NCBI GenBank assembly: GCA_028565635.1
Contig: JAOXYB010049946.1
Span: 4,204-26,487 of the forward strand
Direction: 5' to 3'
From: Phoronis ovalis
Lineage: Eukaryota; Phoronida; Phoronidae
Length of the DNA: 22,284 bases
In this document: in pieces, positions 1 to 11,700 of the stretch
Position numbering within the stretch: the stretch's first letter is position 1
Layout of the letters: each line of letters opens with the position of its first letter
Translations under genes and position numbers: made by a program
Notes under the pieces: generated by a model
The model's input: the letters and a program-made list of their open reading frames with translations, nothing else
What the model was told of the DNA's origin: nothing
The model's database searches: none

Positions 1-198
1 TGTCACTAAAAATCGGTCCATTTTGAGACGAACATCCCTAAAGATGGGTGGATATTTTGAGTTTGGGCTGTACATCCCCACCTAAAAGTATGGTCATGCA
101 GTACCCCTGGGATAATATTTGAGTCTGTGCTAAATAGCTAGTTGCTTGATCGTCAATGTCCCCTAGGGATACTATAACCCCTTGCTTGCTATAACAGA
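1..198. other. No gene seen; degenerate repeat-like sequence
   Basis: Diverged units such as AACATCCCTAAAGATGGG, TACATCCCCACCTAAAAG and GTACCCCTGGG recur about every 40-45 bases. This is the style of the tandem-filled elements, but no element ends were found. Confidence 0.35.
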
Positions 199-472
199 GG
201 GCTATAGGGGTTTTTTCGCGAGCAGTGAGCATTGGGGTCTGTTAAGTATGAGCAGCGAGCATTGTCTTTTGGTGGCCAATTTGTTTTGCTATTAATTTTG
301 CATTTATCTTTTGGTGGTGACCTTTTTAATTTTTTTTTGCTCGTTTAGTTTTAGAATTTTGGCGACCCGTTTTTTTTTTGGTTGTACATTTCTTAAGTAG
401 GAGCAGCGAGCATTGCCAATTTTTATGAGCGAGCATTGCACCCTGGGGAACCCCCTACCCCCCCATAATTAT
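199..472 (+). repeat. GCGAGCAGCGAGCATTG dispersed repeat, copy 1
   Basis: It starts near GGGCTATAGGGG and ends near CCCCCTACCCCCCCATA. GAGCAGCGAGCATTG-like units recur at about 217-233, 250-265 and 403-415, separated by T-rich blocks containing TTTTGG(T/C)G(A/G)CC. It aligns with the reverse complement of 14598-14859 along its whole length, including the C-run end. Confidence 0.7.
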
Positions 473-1387
473 CACACTCTTTTCCAGATTTCACTCTAGT
501 GACTATGAATAACATTGTGCCAGTAGACAATAATCTTTATTCAGTTTAAGAAAGGGCCCTCTGGTGACAAAGCTTATTCTTGTTGACAGGTTCTCTAGAT
601 ATTTTCTCTCATAGAACTAATATGAAAGAAGTTTATATCATTTATATCAAAACCGCACCCTTTAACTCTCAAAAAAACATGTATAAGACTTTCTCACAGT
701 CGCTCAACTGGAATTCATTGAATTTTATCAATGAATCAGTGCATAATTTTAATTTTAAAAGTCCAGGTTGCACAAGTTTTATTTCTATGAAACAAGATTC
801 ACATTTCCATGTAATAAGATTGTACCCCTTGCTCCAACCCTTTTCATGATTAATTGGGATTCGAAACTTTTATTCCTGTGCAACGAGCTTTAATTGTACC
901 CCATCATGCATTACAACTGCAGAATTACAAGGCACCATACAGTAAATGATATGCTGTGAAATTTATCAATAACTGCGTCCATATATCGTGGGACTATAAT
1001 AATTTAGTTATAGTTCCAAACAGATCATGATCTAGGGGCAACTATTGACCTTTTCATAGATCAATTCAAACTCAGAACAAATTTCCAGAGATTTCATTCT
1101 CAGATATGTATGGACCCATTTTGGAAATAATAAAGAAGCCCATTTTTAGTGTTTTTGCTAAGAAAAAGAATTAACCCACTTAGAGATGTTATTGCTCGAA
1201 AATTTTTAGGGACTGTTCTGTGAAAAGTTGACCTATTTTCAGGGGTTTCTTGGACTGGTGAAAAGGCACCCATTTGGACGACACATCCTGTTTTCATCAT
1301 ATAAATTGTGTAAATACCCTGGAATCATGCATGCTCGAATCCTAAAAAGTATATAACTGAGCTATTAAAACTCAAAGTAATTTCAAC
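473..1387. other. Intron 2 of the FAHD2-like gene (right part); no coding exon found
   Basis: A minus-strand search for the next FAHD2 exon (DKVICIGMNY-type) gave nothing. Region 1100-1300 contains loosely repeated GACCCATTTTGG-like units, similar in style to 1-130. Confidence 0.4.
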
Positions 1388-2330
1388 CTTTTTGCATCTG
1401 TAAGAGCTGATTGGCCACTTTCTAGGAATTCTTTCATGGTATTAGGTATATCTGGTTTTGAAGCAGCTAAATCTATGATGTCCCCTCCATCTACTAACTC
1501 AACACCAACGCCTTGTCGCTGACCTTCGATAAATTGTACAAACCTATAAAACATTTTTAAACAATAATGTTTTTGTCTTGAACGTCTTACACACAAAAGT
1601 ACACCTGATCATAGTGTAAATACATATTTAAAAGAAATGATGAAAATAAAAAAGTATCAAAATTTAAATTTAAGGTCAATTTTGCAAGAAAAACTATTTG
1701 CAGGTATTTTGTGCCTGGGGGGGGGGGGCAGTCAGTATGAAAGTGGGTACCCATGTTCCAACATATGGCTTTTCAAAAAAGGCCCTAACGAAGTGAAATT
1801 CTGTAAAAAATACACCTCTAAGGAAGTGAGTTTTCAAAAAAAATACACCCCTAAGAAAGTTACTTTTGAAAAAAAAACACTCCTAACGCAGTGTCACACC
1901 TCCAAAAAACAACCGTAACGCACGTTACGCACCGGCGGTTCGAACAACATACCCTTTCACTCGAAATTTTGTTGGAACATGCATACCCACTTTTATATTG
2001 ACTGCCCCCCCCCGGGATTTTGTGTAATAGTAAATAAATGTGTATGCCAGCCTTTATATAAGTAGGCTAAATCTCACATTTTCTTTCAATCAGCTTAATA
2101 TAATTATATGAAAGGAACTTTGTAGCACCTTAATTTAGAAAGTACGCCGATAGTTGTTGCAGTGTTGGATAAACACAATTTTTTAAAATTCAAACTATGC
2201 ATGCATAATTTTCTGAATCCGAATTGCTACACTTTAATAGGTTCGGTATAGCCATAGTATACATGTATATATATATATATAAGTATTCTCGATATGACAC
2301 TCGAAAGGTCAAACTAACAAAATACCTCAT
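1388..2330 (-). CDS. FAHD2: FAHD2-like protein, first two coding exons (partial gene, continues off left edge)
   Basis: Two exons on the minus strand, 2326-2330 (ATGAG) and 1388-1543, join across an intron with GT at 2325-2324 and AG at 1545-1544. The join gives a protein starting MRFVQF and running 52 complete residues. It contains GVGVELVDGG, DIIDLAASKPDIP and TMKEFLESGQ, which match the N-terminus of animal FAHD2 proteins (MRLVQF start, then a GG-V-(I/V)-(D/N)-L stretch and a T-M-x-(E/Q)-FLE-x-G stretch). The family has a fumarylacetoacetate hydrolase C-terminal domain, often mitochondrial; that domain would be encoded further left and is not in the window. Exon 2 ends AAAAG|GTTGAA, a weaker donor, leaving phase 2. 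The gene is head to head with the aminopeptidase gene, with 438 bases between the two start codons. The 5-base coding part of exon 1 is small but follows from the splice signals and the family's start. I am fairly sure of exon 2 and less sure of exon 1. Confidence 0.66.
1714..2016. mobile_element. 303-bp G-run MITE with 8-bp target duplication
   Basis: The 8-base direct repeat ATTTTGTG at 1706-1713 and 2017-2024 brackets the element. The ends are inverted repeats of about 50 bases: CCTGGGG..GCAGTCAGTAT and onward to CATGTTCCAACA on the left, mirrored on the right by TGTTGGAACATG...CCCGGG. The interior holds about four diverged 32-base units of the form AATACACCCCTAAG-AAGTGA. An 8-bp duplication suits the hAT or Merlin groups; the G-run ends are atypical, so I leave it unassigned. 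It lies in intron 1 of the FAHD2-like gene. Confidence 0.75.
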
Positions 2331-2460
2331 TTTTGTGGATGTGAATATTGAGAAACGTCGTAGAAGATAGTCTTGTTGCAATCTCCACAAACAGGACGCC
2401 TTCAGGAACACTATCGCCTTTGCAAAATGCATCCACAATCCAAGCACATTACGAAGCTGC
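2331..2460 (-). other. Putative 5' UTR of the FAHD2-like gene
   Basis: The sequence just upstream (minus strand) of the ATG at 2330-2328 is mixed in composition and less AT-rich than the flanks, with no repeat seen. It is open in one frame, but that frame does not lead into the ATGAG start and resembles no protein I know. I read it as transcribed leader. The transcription start is a guess. Confidence 0.35.
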
Positions 2461-2768
2461 ACATTGATAACAAATGCCCGTAAACTAATGCCGTAAGGCG
2501 TACATGCTGATCATGTGACTTACGCACGTGTTCTAATATTATTTCATTTTAATCTAGTCTGTTTTAAATTACATTTTGCTAATAAATATGGCATTTGCTA
2601 AGAAAAATAAATGATGTGCAGCTCATTTCACATGAGCCATTAGACAAAGTAGTGTTGACTTCCCGACATGGTCATGTGATTACATGTCATGTGACCAAAG
2701 CTTTGCTACCTTGAGCATATGCCGGGTGCATTAATTTCCATAGATTCGTGTGTCATTCCAACCAGACA
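2461..2768. promoter_or_regulatory. Divergent promoter with an E-box cluster
   Basis: This interval separates two divergent genes. It carries TCATGTGAC at 2511-2519, CACGTG at 2525-2530, TCACATGA at 2628-2635, TCATGTGAT at 2672-2680 and TCATGTGAC at 2687-2695. Four are TCATGTGA-type sites (one on the other strand) and one is a core CACGTG. In animals such sites are bound by bHLH-zipper factors of the MITF/TFE and USF groups. No clear TATA box was seen. Binding is inference; the motif cluster is read directly. Confidence 0.5.
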
Positions 2769-5700
2769 ATGGCGTCCACGTGGTAAGTAAGTTTGCATAT
2801 ATACTTGCATGTTTGTATACTGTACGATTACTGTCATAAGTTCAATATAGCAAACTTTACATTATATATGTGGTATATATGAAATTAAAAGTGCAAGACT
2901 GGCCCTGACTTGAGAAGTTGAGTGGCAGCAATCGTAGTTCTTACAAAAGTTACATGACCCTATTAATATTTAATTATCCGTATTATCGCTTGCCTGCGGC
3001 GAAGCTGTAGGGTCATGGCTCACTTGTGTTAAAACCAGTAGAAGTTAGACTCTTTCAAAAACACTGACCGTTTGTCAAAAAAATCAATACATTCAAACCA
3101 AAATCGTTGTCTTGTTTGTCTCCCCTCCTGTAAGTTCTTAATTGGGTTATCTGTCACTAGAAGCTTGATTATATAAATACTCCTCAACTGCTCAAGGTGA
3201 CTTTTAACAATAATGGCTGCAAAAGTGCAAGGTGGAAATTTCCCGTTGGTCTGAGTAGTAATGGATTTGTGTTCTAGAAGTCACTTTGAAGAGTATTAAT
3301 CAAGCTTCAAGTGACAGTGAGCTAGATAACCCAAGAAGGGAGTATCAAAGACAAGCAAGACAACAATTTTGGTTTGAATTGTTTGACTCACGCAGTGAGT
3401 TTTTTGAAAGCGGCTAACTTCTACTGCCGTACTGGTTTTAACACTATCCGGGCCATGATCCTACGGCTTCGCCGCAGGCAAGTGATAGTAGGGTCATGTA
3501 GCCAGAACTATACATGCAAACTTTTTAATACAAACCGTTAAATTTCAAAATCTGTTTTATCGCCGGGTTCTTACGCAGGGGGGGGGGGGGCACTTGCATG
3601 GCCAATTTATGATACAAGGGTGAGATGTTGCAGGCTAACTATAGCAAAAACATACCCTGTTGTCTGAAAAGATGGCTAAAAACACAATTATCCTTTAGTA
3701 ACACCAATGGCAAAAACATACCCCTTTGTAAGCAAACATGATTTCCGGGAACCGTTCTTAGAGTGAGCTAAAAATATACCCCATTGTGAGCGTCCAGTGC
3801 TGAAATATATACCCCGTTGCAAGCAGGGACCCTGAAAAACCATACGCATGCAGTGTATAAGCACTTTGGATAGCAGTGCCCCCCGTTCGTACAAACCTGG
3901 TATATTCCAAATTATTTGCTGTATACTGAAAGCATAGGGTAGCAGTCCAAATTATTTTGAATTTCTTTACGGTAACAATTAAAAAAAAACAGTAAAAAGG
4001 ATACAATCCAAATCCAAAATTTTCAACTGGGCCTCATACCCCTGGGAGGACAGGTGCAAAAAAATATAAAATACACCTGACTAGTGTAGTCATACCCATT
4101 ATAATATGTATATTAATCATTTACATTTCCTCGAGCCTTGCTGCCTCTGTTATTCTTCAAATTTGTTTTCTAAAGGTTGCCGTGTGAGTTAGAAGCTTCA
4201 TGTAACCTGTTGTCAGCAGAGCATGACGGAGTAATTCTTGTATCAGAAAAGGTGTCGGATGCTGTCGATCCTGCAGGTTCCCTGTTGTGCTTACAACAAC
4301 CTTTGAAGGATCAGAAAAAGGTGGGCTAAGAAATTGTTGTCCTCACATAATCTGCTTGAGAAATTTAGTGTTAAAACCAGTAGAAGTTAGCCACTTTCAA
4401 AAAAACTCACCGTGTGTGTAAATTACGCACTAAGTAAGAAATTCATGATGCTTTTATCCGGATGCTCCTAATTTCGAGCAAAACAAAATGGCCGTTAGTT
4501 TTCACTTGTTATGTTGCTGAGTAAAAATGTGATCACGAATGCTGGCTGTAAACTCGTCTATAAAGGCAAAAATAGTTTACATAATGTTAATGATTAATTG
4601 AACAAGACACGCTAAACTCAGATATCAGCAATTACTTTTGTTTACACAGTCATGTCCCGAGTCATGTGCCAAGTGTAGAAACCACATGGTCATATTTGCA
4701 GAACAAATTTCAAAATTATATTAAATAATGTCTGTTAGTCTCAAGGGCTTAAACACATGAAATATGTCGGCATCATAATAATTTCTGACAACTAACGTTG
4801 TTCTTTCACAATTCTTGTGGTCAGATCACTGGAATTGTGTGAATGTAGATAATATCATTCATATTATATTGTATGCAATTTTAGATTGATAACACTGTTG
4901 GTTCTGATGTTGTATTTGTGCAAACTGATGTAGTGCCTTCAAAAAGACTGGTAAGTTGTGCTATGTACTGGCAAAAAAGCAACTTTGTTAAGTATATATT
5001 TTTAAATTTAAAAATCAATGATGTGCATACATGCTAAACAAACAAAAGAGAAATGGAAACATTTGGCGGGGTTATCTATTTCTTAATTTATAAACATCAC
5101 TGGAAATCTAAAATGTTTTGTTATCTTTATCAGAAATAAGCAATAATATTATAAATGGTTGCTTCCTTACAGATATTTGCCCCTACTGGACCATTAAATC
5201 GTGACTATGATGATGTCAGGAGATTTGCAGATGCAGCTGCCTCTGGAATCAAAAGGTGCTTTTGATCTTTGAATGATTGACCTGTCAAACTTGCTGACTT
5301 GAAGGGACAACTTTTGATATTACAATAAAATCTGAGAATATTTGATCTCTTGAGTAAAATGTACAAATTATAATATAATGTTATAGAGAATACCAGGTCA
5401 GACAGGCCATGGTATTTTGCTACATTTAATATTTTTTAGAATCATCATATCACAGACCATAAATCCACCCGTCAGTGTTCCGTACCTTCTCAACTAACAT
5501 CTGGGCTTAACCATAGTCAATTTTTGTTAAAAATATATTCTTCAACTCATCAAGAGCGAAAACATTATGTCATTAAACTTTACCCAACCGAGATAAACCT
5601 TTCTGTGTCATCCATTATCACCTACCATGTCTATTCTATCTGGATGACTCCTTCTGAATAGGTATATTGGGGTGCTTATTTTTTGCTAAGCGGACTATTG

Positions 5701-8700
5701 ATAAACTCTGGCGGGACAGCATGTATGTGATCATGCAATCCCCTACCCACTTAGTCCACTGTTATGCCTATTATTGTAAGCTGTACTTTGATTGGTGTCA
5801 AGACGTTTTTGACACTTTATATAGAAATAAAGGATTATCGTTCTTCTGCTCTTTGAGATATAATAAAGAAAAATTGACTATGGTTAAGCCCAGATGTTAG
5901 GTGAGAAGGTAAAAACCCTAACGGATGTATTTATTCAGGCTGATTACAGACCTGACGAAAAAGTTGAAATTTATGGTTGAACATTTTAGTTGAGATGTTA
6001 TTTAACATATAATTTCCTCAGATACAGTAGAAATTATTTGCAGCAGGACTTGCAAAATACAAACTTCAGTTAATCGAAAATAATTTTATTAGAACCAAAT
6101 ATTTGTCCATAAAATATAATCATATTGCCATAGAGTAGTTGTTGCTTTGTAAGTCTTAACTGTATAGCGGTGACAATTGGACTATTGGAGGCTATTCTAT
6201 GAATAACAACTCCATTTATATAAAACTTAATAGATGTTTCAAAGTGTGTAATGATAAACTCCTAGTACAGCACACATTTTATAATATTGACTGTTTCTTC
6301 TTAGAGCCATTGCGGCTGGTTGCAGGAAACCACTCCTAGTAACACCTAAAAATGCAAAGTATAAAGAGGCTCAGTTAGTATCTGCTCTAGGAGCTTTGCA
6401 GGCACTTTATGTGGCAAGTATAACAGAACTTACTAGTTGAATGAGGGAAAATAGATCTCTGTGAGTGCTCTTCTGACCTAGATGTTTCTTTGGTTTGTGA
6501 TGTTTAGGGGAACCTAGTGAGTTCCATTGCAGGATGCATTCTGGGAAGCAAATTTTGTCTAATGTAGTCACATCTCCAACCACTGGAATTCATTAATTTT
6601 TTTTAATGACAATGATTAATAGTTGTTTACAGTTTTTAATAATTACATTGTTTTTGTTCATTGCTTAAGAAATAATAATTTTTTTACCTTCTGATTGCTT
6701 TTAATTTTTCTAGCCTCTTGAGATACGAGAGGATATACCTGACAAGGCGAGGAAAGTGGACAAGCTTTCAGTATGGTTAGAAAATGAAGATCAAAAACCA
6801 AATTTCATTAAAACTTTGGCTGCACTGGAGAGCGGAAGGTATTAATAACTTAAATACCAGATTTATCTGAATAGATGTTAGCCCCTAATAGAATTCTTTC
6901 TAGTTAGAGTTTCAACATTTGGTCACTAGGTGGATAGAGGCCCCCGGGGGGTGCTGCCATTCAAAGTCACTATATATATATGTGCTGCCCAATAGGCCCC
7001 CTTTTTTCAGCCCCCGCATTTACCAAAACTTCTCAAAGCTTTATTTACCACAGGGTATACTTTTCTTGTTGGATATTTACCACGGGATACATTTTTCGTT
7101 TACCACAGGGTGTATTTCTTGGAAAACGCATTTACGACTGGTATAAAATATTAAGGTTAGTAAATTTTTTCACATTTATTTACCACAGGGTATATAATTT
7201 ACAAGTATTTTGCACAGGGTATCTATTTGGGAGAGTTACATACGACAGGGTATATTTTTGGTGATCTTTATTTACCACAAGTTCCGGGTTTTTTCCCCTG
7301 TGCCGCACACCCGCACCAACTTTCCTGTCAAATAACCCCCCGGGAGAGGCCCATCACCCTGCAACACTCTTAAAATGAAATAAATATGCACAGGATATAA
7401 TATAAATTGTTTGTACAATTTTCTTCAAATGGTGTGACTTAAATTTACTTTCAAAATGTAATAAAAAATTATTTAATATTTAAAAGGAAAATACTTATTT
7501 AAATGCTTTAGATAGGATAACCCACAGATATCACACAGATATCACACAGATATCACACAGATATCACATTTACTCTCAGTGCCCCTCTAGTGGAGATCAC
7601 TTGAATCTTTACAACTTGATATTGCTATTTTAAAAAACCTTCATTATACATTGTATCCATGCAGTGACAAAATTTTGAAGTATACCAGCTGGATTAGAAG
7701 GGTTGTGTTTTCTTCTAAAACATTAGATAGCATGAAAGCATATTTATATTATAAAGTGGAATAAGGAATCATCTCAAAAGTTATCGCAATGACCGCAAAC
7801 GTATATTGTTTCGTATAGGAATTACCCCCCACCCCCCTTGGTCAAACGTAGGGGGGTTAATGAGATTTGGACGTCACGCAGGTGTAAAACTGACAACCAA
7901 TTTCAAGAACGAAGTCAAGGCCATTAGGCGGGTGCGATAGAAAAATATCAATTCAGTAATCGAAAAAGGTTGCTGAAACGTCTCTGTGCTGCCAGCAAAA
8001 AAGTTGACAAAAAAAAAGGTCATTTCCACTCCTATTGTAAACAATACGCCCAGAATATGTGCCGTAAACAAAAGAAAAATGGTTTCTGTTCCAAAGGGGG
8101 GTCTCGTATTGTATATATACTAGGCATGATTTTTTCATTTCGCACTAAACCACAAACATAGGGGGATTTTAACCCCCCCCCCTGCCCCCTATACAAAACA
8201 CTATACATTTGCGGTCATTGCGATAAATTTTGAGATGATCCCTAAAGAAGTATAAAGTAACTTAAGTTTCATATTTTACAAATTTAGACTAGTGTGTCGT
8301 GACATAGGAGGGTCTGATCCCGAGAGAATGGCAGCTCCCCGTGTTGAAGAATATGTTCGAGCTGTGTTCAAGGATACATCTGTGCAGGTGAGGCTTTTTC
8401 ACAGTTATTTTATTTTTAGCATAACTTGAATACAGATACTGACAAATTTTTGGGAATAAAAACCAGACATTAAAATTGGTGACACCATCTGGTGATATCG
8501 ATAATTGCAAAAAATTGTCTAGTGACCAAACCTTTGGTAATGTCAGCTCTAGTGTGCATTTATCATAAGTCAAACTTTATCTTTACTGCATATTCATTTG
8601 TAAGTTTATTGGTATCTTTTTGAAGCTCTGCGGCTTAATATACCTCTAAAGCATAGTTAGTCTCTGGGTTATATACTGCATACATATATAACCATGTGCA

Positions 8701-11700
8701 TAATTTGTGACATTGTGAGCGTATTCTTTTTTTCCCCGTGTCTTATGGAAATATAAAGTAGTACGCTGTTTTGTGTTTTTTTATGTTCTTTATTCCAATC
8801 AGTCTACTACAAAACAAAATTACAGATGTGACTAGTTGTGCTTTCGGTTTAACAGCAGTCAATGTAATGCTCAGTACCGGACAGTCACGTGACAAGAAAA
8901 AAAATTAACATATATTAAATGGAAACATATTTACAATATAAGGGTACGGTTACAACATTAATGGAGGAGGTTTGTGCAAATACAGGCCAAAAATGAAAAT
9001 TCTCCTTGATGTGCTTCCGTTTGTTAGAGTAACACTAAAAGCTGCATAGCAAAAATTAAGGTAAATGTTTGTTTAATTTTTTATTTCACATAAAAGTGCT
9101 GTTTTGTTTGTTACAAGGTGCGCGTTGTGTCAGATCGTGCCACTTTGGAAAAGGAATATCCTTGCCTGGCTGCTGTCAACAGATGTGGTGGATGTACGTA
9201 TAAGTTTTACATTTACATAACTAATGCATTAATATAACATTGTAACGATATGAGTTTTAACCAGTCTTTACCTATTGTTTATGGACTCACCTTTTGTTAT
9301 GTGACTGCTCAGTTGGAGTCAGTTTTATATACTATTATATGTGGGACTAAATAAAGGAAAGGCGAACTGAGAGGTTGTGTTGTTCAATTTGGCTGATTTA
9401 GTTACAACACGTAATTTAGATGGACTGGAAAACCTAAAGCGATCTCAGTATTTCATTGATCCCTACCTGCCTATCTGGGTTTTCTGCATTAGATCACTAG
9501 GAACACAATGACACTTTGTTATGTAGCCATACAGTACAATTCTACTATTAATACTACATCATGTAGCCATACAGTACAATTCTACTATTAATACTACACA
9601 TGGTAAAGAAATATGATTGTTTTACAAATAAGATTTTAGCAATTTTAGATTTTTATTGCATGCAGTTTCAAGTCTCGTTCAACAAATTGAAAACTATCTG
9701 TTTTTCTTCAAAAAAAAATCGTTTTTACTGTTTTGCTGATAAAATGTTGCTTTCCATTTTCCAAATTGTGAGGATTTAGGAAGAAATATTTATCAAGTTA
9801 GAATGCAATTTTAGGCAAAAATGTTTCCACTGTATGGTATGTAATATAGTTCGATTATATCTTGAAAGGGTCGTAAAGAGGGAATTTATAATAACATGTA
9901 ACATAGTTTCTCCTATACTCACTGGAGTAGATTTTTACTTTTATGTTACACATACATCTAAGATACAATTCTGTAAGGAAATTTGGCACACATCAAAGTA
10001 ACATATATATGCTTTATGCCTGTTCAGACGCAAGAATAAGCAGTATGTCTTTTACTTTTTTATGTGCTTCTTATGAAAATATTTTAAATGAAATAAGGTG
10101 TTTTTAAGAATTATGTTACATGCTTTCAGTGGTGAACCGTCATCAGGGTCGAGTGATTTTTCTAACATATGATGCAGGAGCTGCAAACGTGAACAAAACT
10201 CTGCTGTTTTGTGGAAAAGTACGTAAACAGATTATTGTAATTATATAACATGTCAAATACTGGTATTGAGCAAATCTATCTTTTAATCTTCATGGACATT
10301 GTTTGAACCTAGGATATATAAAACTCTAATTACGCAGCAGACTAATTCTGGGATTTGATACGAAAGCGAGGCTGATGTCGCAACACTTATTATTGGATTT
10401 AAGGATTAGATGAATGGGGGGATTAAAGCGCAACCACCATCGAAAGTGTCGAAATCGCTCAGCCTTTGATGTTATGCCGCATTGCCAATCCTCTTAGAGT
10501 TATATATATCCTAGTTTGAACTGATGTATAGTAGTAAACTCTGTTCCGGACCATATTTGGTCCATCAGGCTTATATTGGTTTCAGTAGCATTAAGCGACT
10601 CAGAGTGTACTCTGCTTGGATAGGATGCTAGTCTATCGCAGATTTATGCTTCCCAATGTCATTAACATTGGTACCCATTTTTATGATTAAGAATGTAAAT
10701 TTTATTAGGTTTTCAATATTAAGAAAAACTGAAATATATAATTTAATTTGCAATGCAGATGGTAGTTTATGTTAAGCAACTATCAGAAGCCTTCTAGTGA
10801 ACAGAATTTGAAATTCTAACTAGAAAAGAAAGTCTTGTATCTTTATTTCTATGTCTGGTAGGGAAAGCTACGCAAAACTATTATACTCATGCAGCATTTT
10901 ATGAGGCCGGGTTCACATTCCGTTTTAGGGAATTACGTACGACACGGGTGGTGCCGATATCAAGGCTGGTGGTCACATGGCAGGAATGCACAGAGATAAA
11001 TGTGGTGCCGCAACTGTTGCTGGATTTTTCAAGGTAAAAACTGGTAAAAATATGATGCACTGTCATTTTATTTAAAAGGAGTGGACTATTTTTCAATCTT
11101 GCGTTAAAGACATTTTTGTAACATTTAATATATATGCATATATGCAAATCAAAATTGCCACATACTTTACTATATTTTGCAATCAAGTGCAACTCCATGG
11201 TATGTGGTAATGTGTCCTTATTTGATATTTAGAACATCATAAATAATGGATCTTATTACGAATGGTAGTAGTTATCCCAGTCAGAAGGCCATGACTTATC
11301 TTTGACTTAGCAAGTAGTGTCGGACAACTATAAAAATCAAAAATTTTAATCTGTTAATCTTTATTAATGCAATTTTTTATTACATTTCTTTTCAATTTTC
11401 ATTTTAGCAACATTTATAGTCTACTAAACTCAAATATTTTTATTCCCAGTCACTGGCTGTTCTGCAGCCAAGCAATTTAAAGGTGATTGGTGCGTTAGCA
11501 GTTGTTCGCAACAGTGTGGGTTCTGAATGTTACGTGGCGGACGAAATAATCACAGCACGATCCGGTAAACGAGTGCGTGTAGGTAATACGGATGCTGAAG
11601 GTCGTATGGTCATGACTGATGTACTGTGTCATCTTAAGGAACAGGTAAAATAGATACTTGTACGAATAGGGTGCAAAGGGTCAGCTGTTTTATTGATTTC

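Noticed and set aside
1637-1918. Plus-strand open frame of 93 residues
   Set aside because: It runs into the G-run MITE and its repeats; the lysine-rich tail is a product of the tandem A-rich units.
1930-1950. GGTTCGAAC resembling a tRNA B-box (possible SINE)
   Set aside because: No A-box at the right distance and no cloverleaf. It lies inside an element with DNA-transposon ends and an 8-bp duplication.
2190-2462. Minus-strand open frame of 90 residues
   Set aside because: It needs a non-ATG start and shows no family resemblance. The part that matters is the ATGAG start and donor at 2325-2330, which is in another frame.
6980-7264. Two overlapping open frames of 75-94 residues with YHRVYF/YHGIHF-like repeats
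   Set aside because: The protein repeats only mirror the ACCACAGGGTATA DNA units inside the 6943-7344 element.
7523-7568. Short-period tandem as a possible CRISPR-like array
   Set aside because: Perfect 11-base tandem without spacers in a eukaryotic intron; a minisatellite.
7970-8161. Open frame inside Harbinger-like copy A that could be a remnant transposase
   Set aside because: It is short and lysine-rich, not preserved in copy B, and has no DDE or Myb-like motif.
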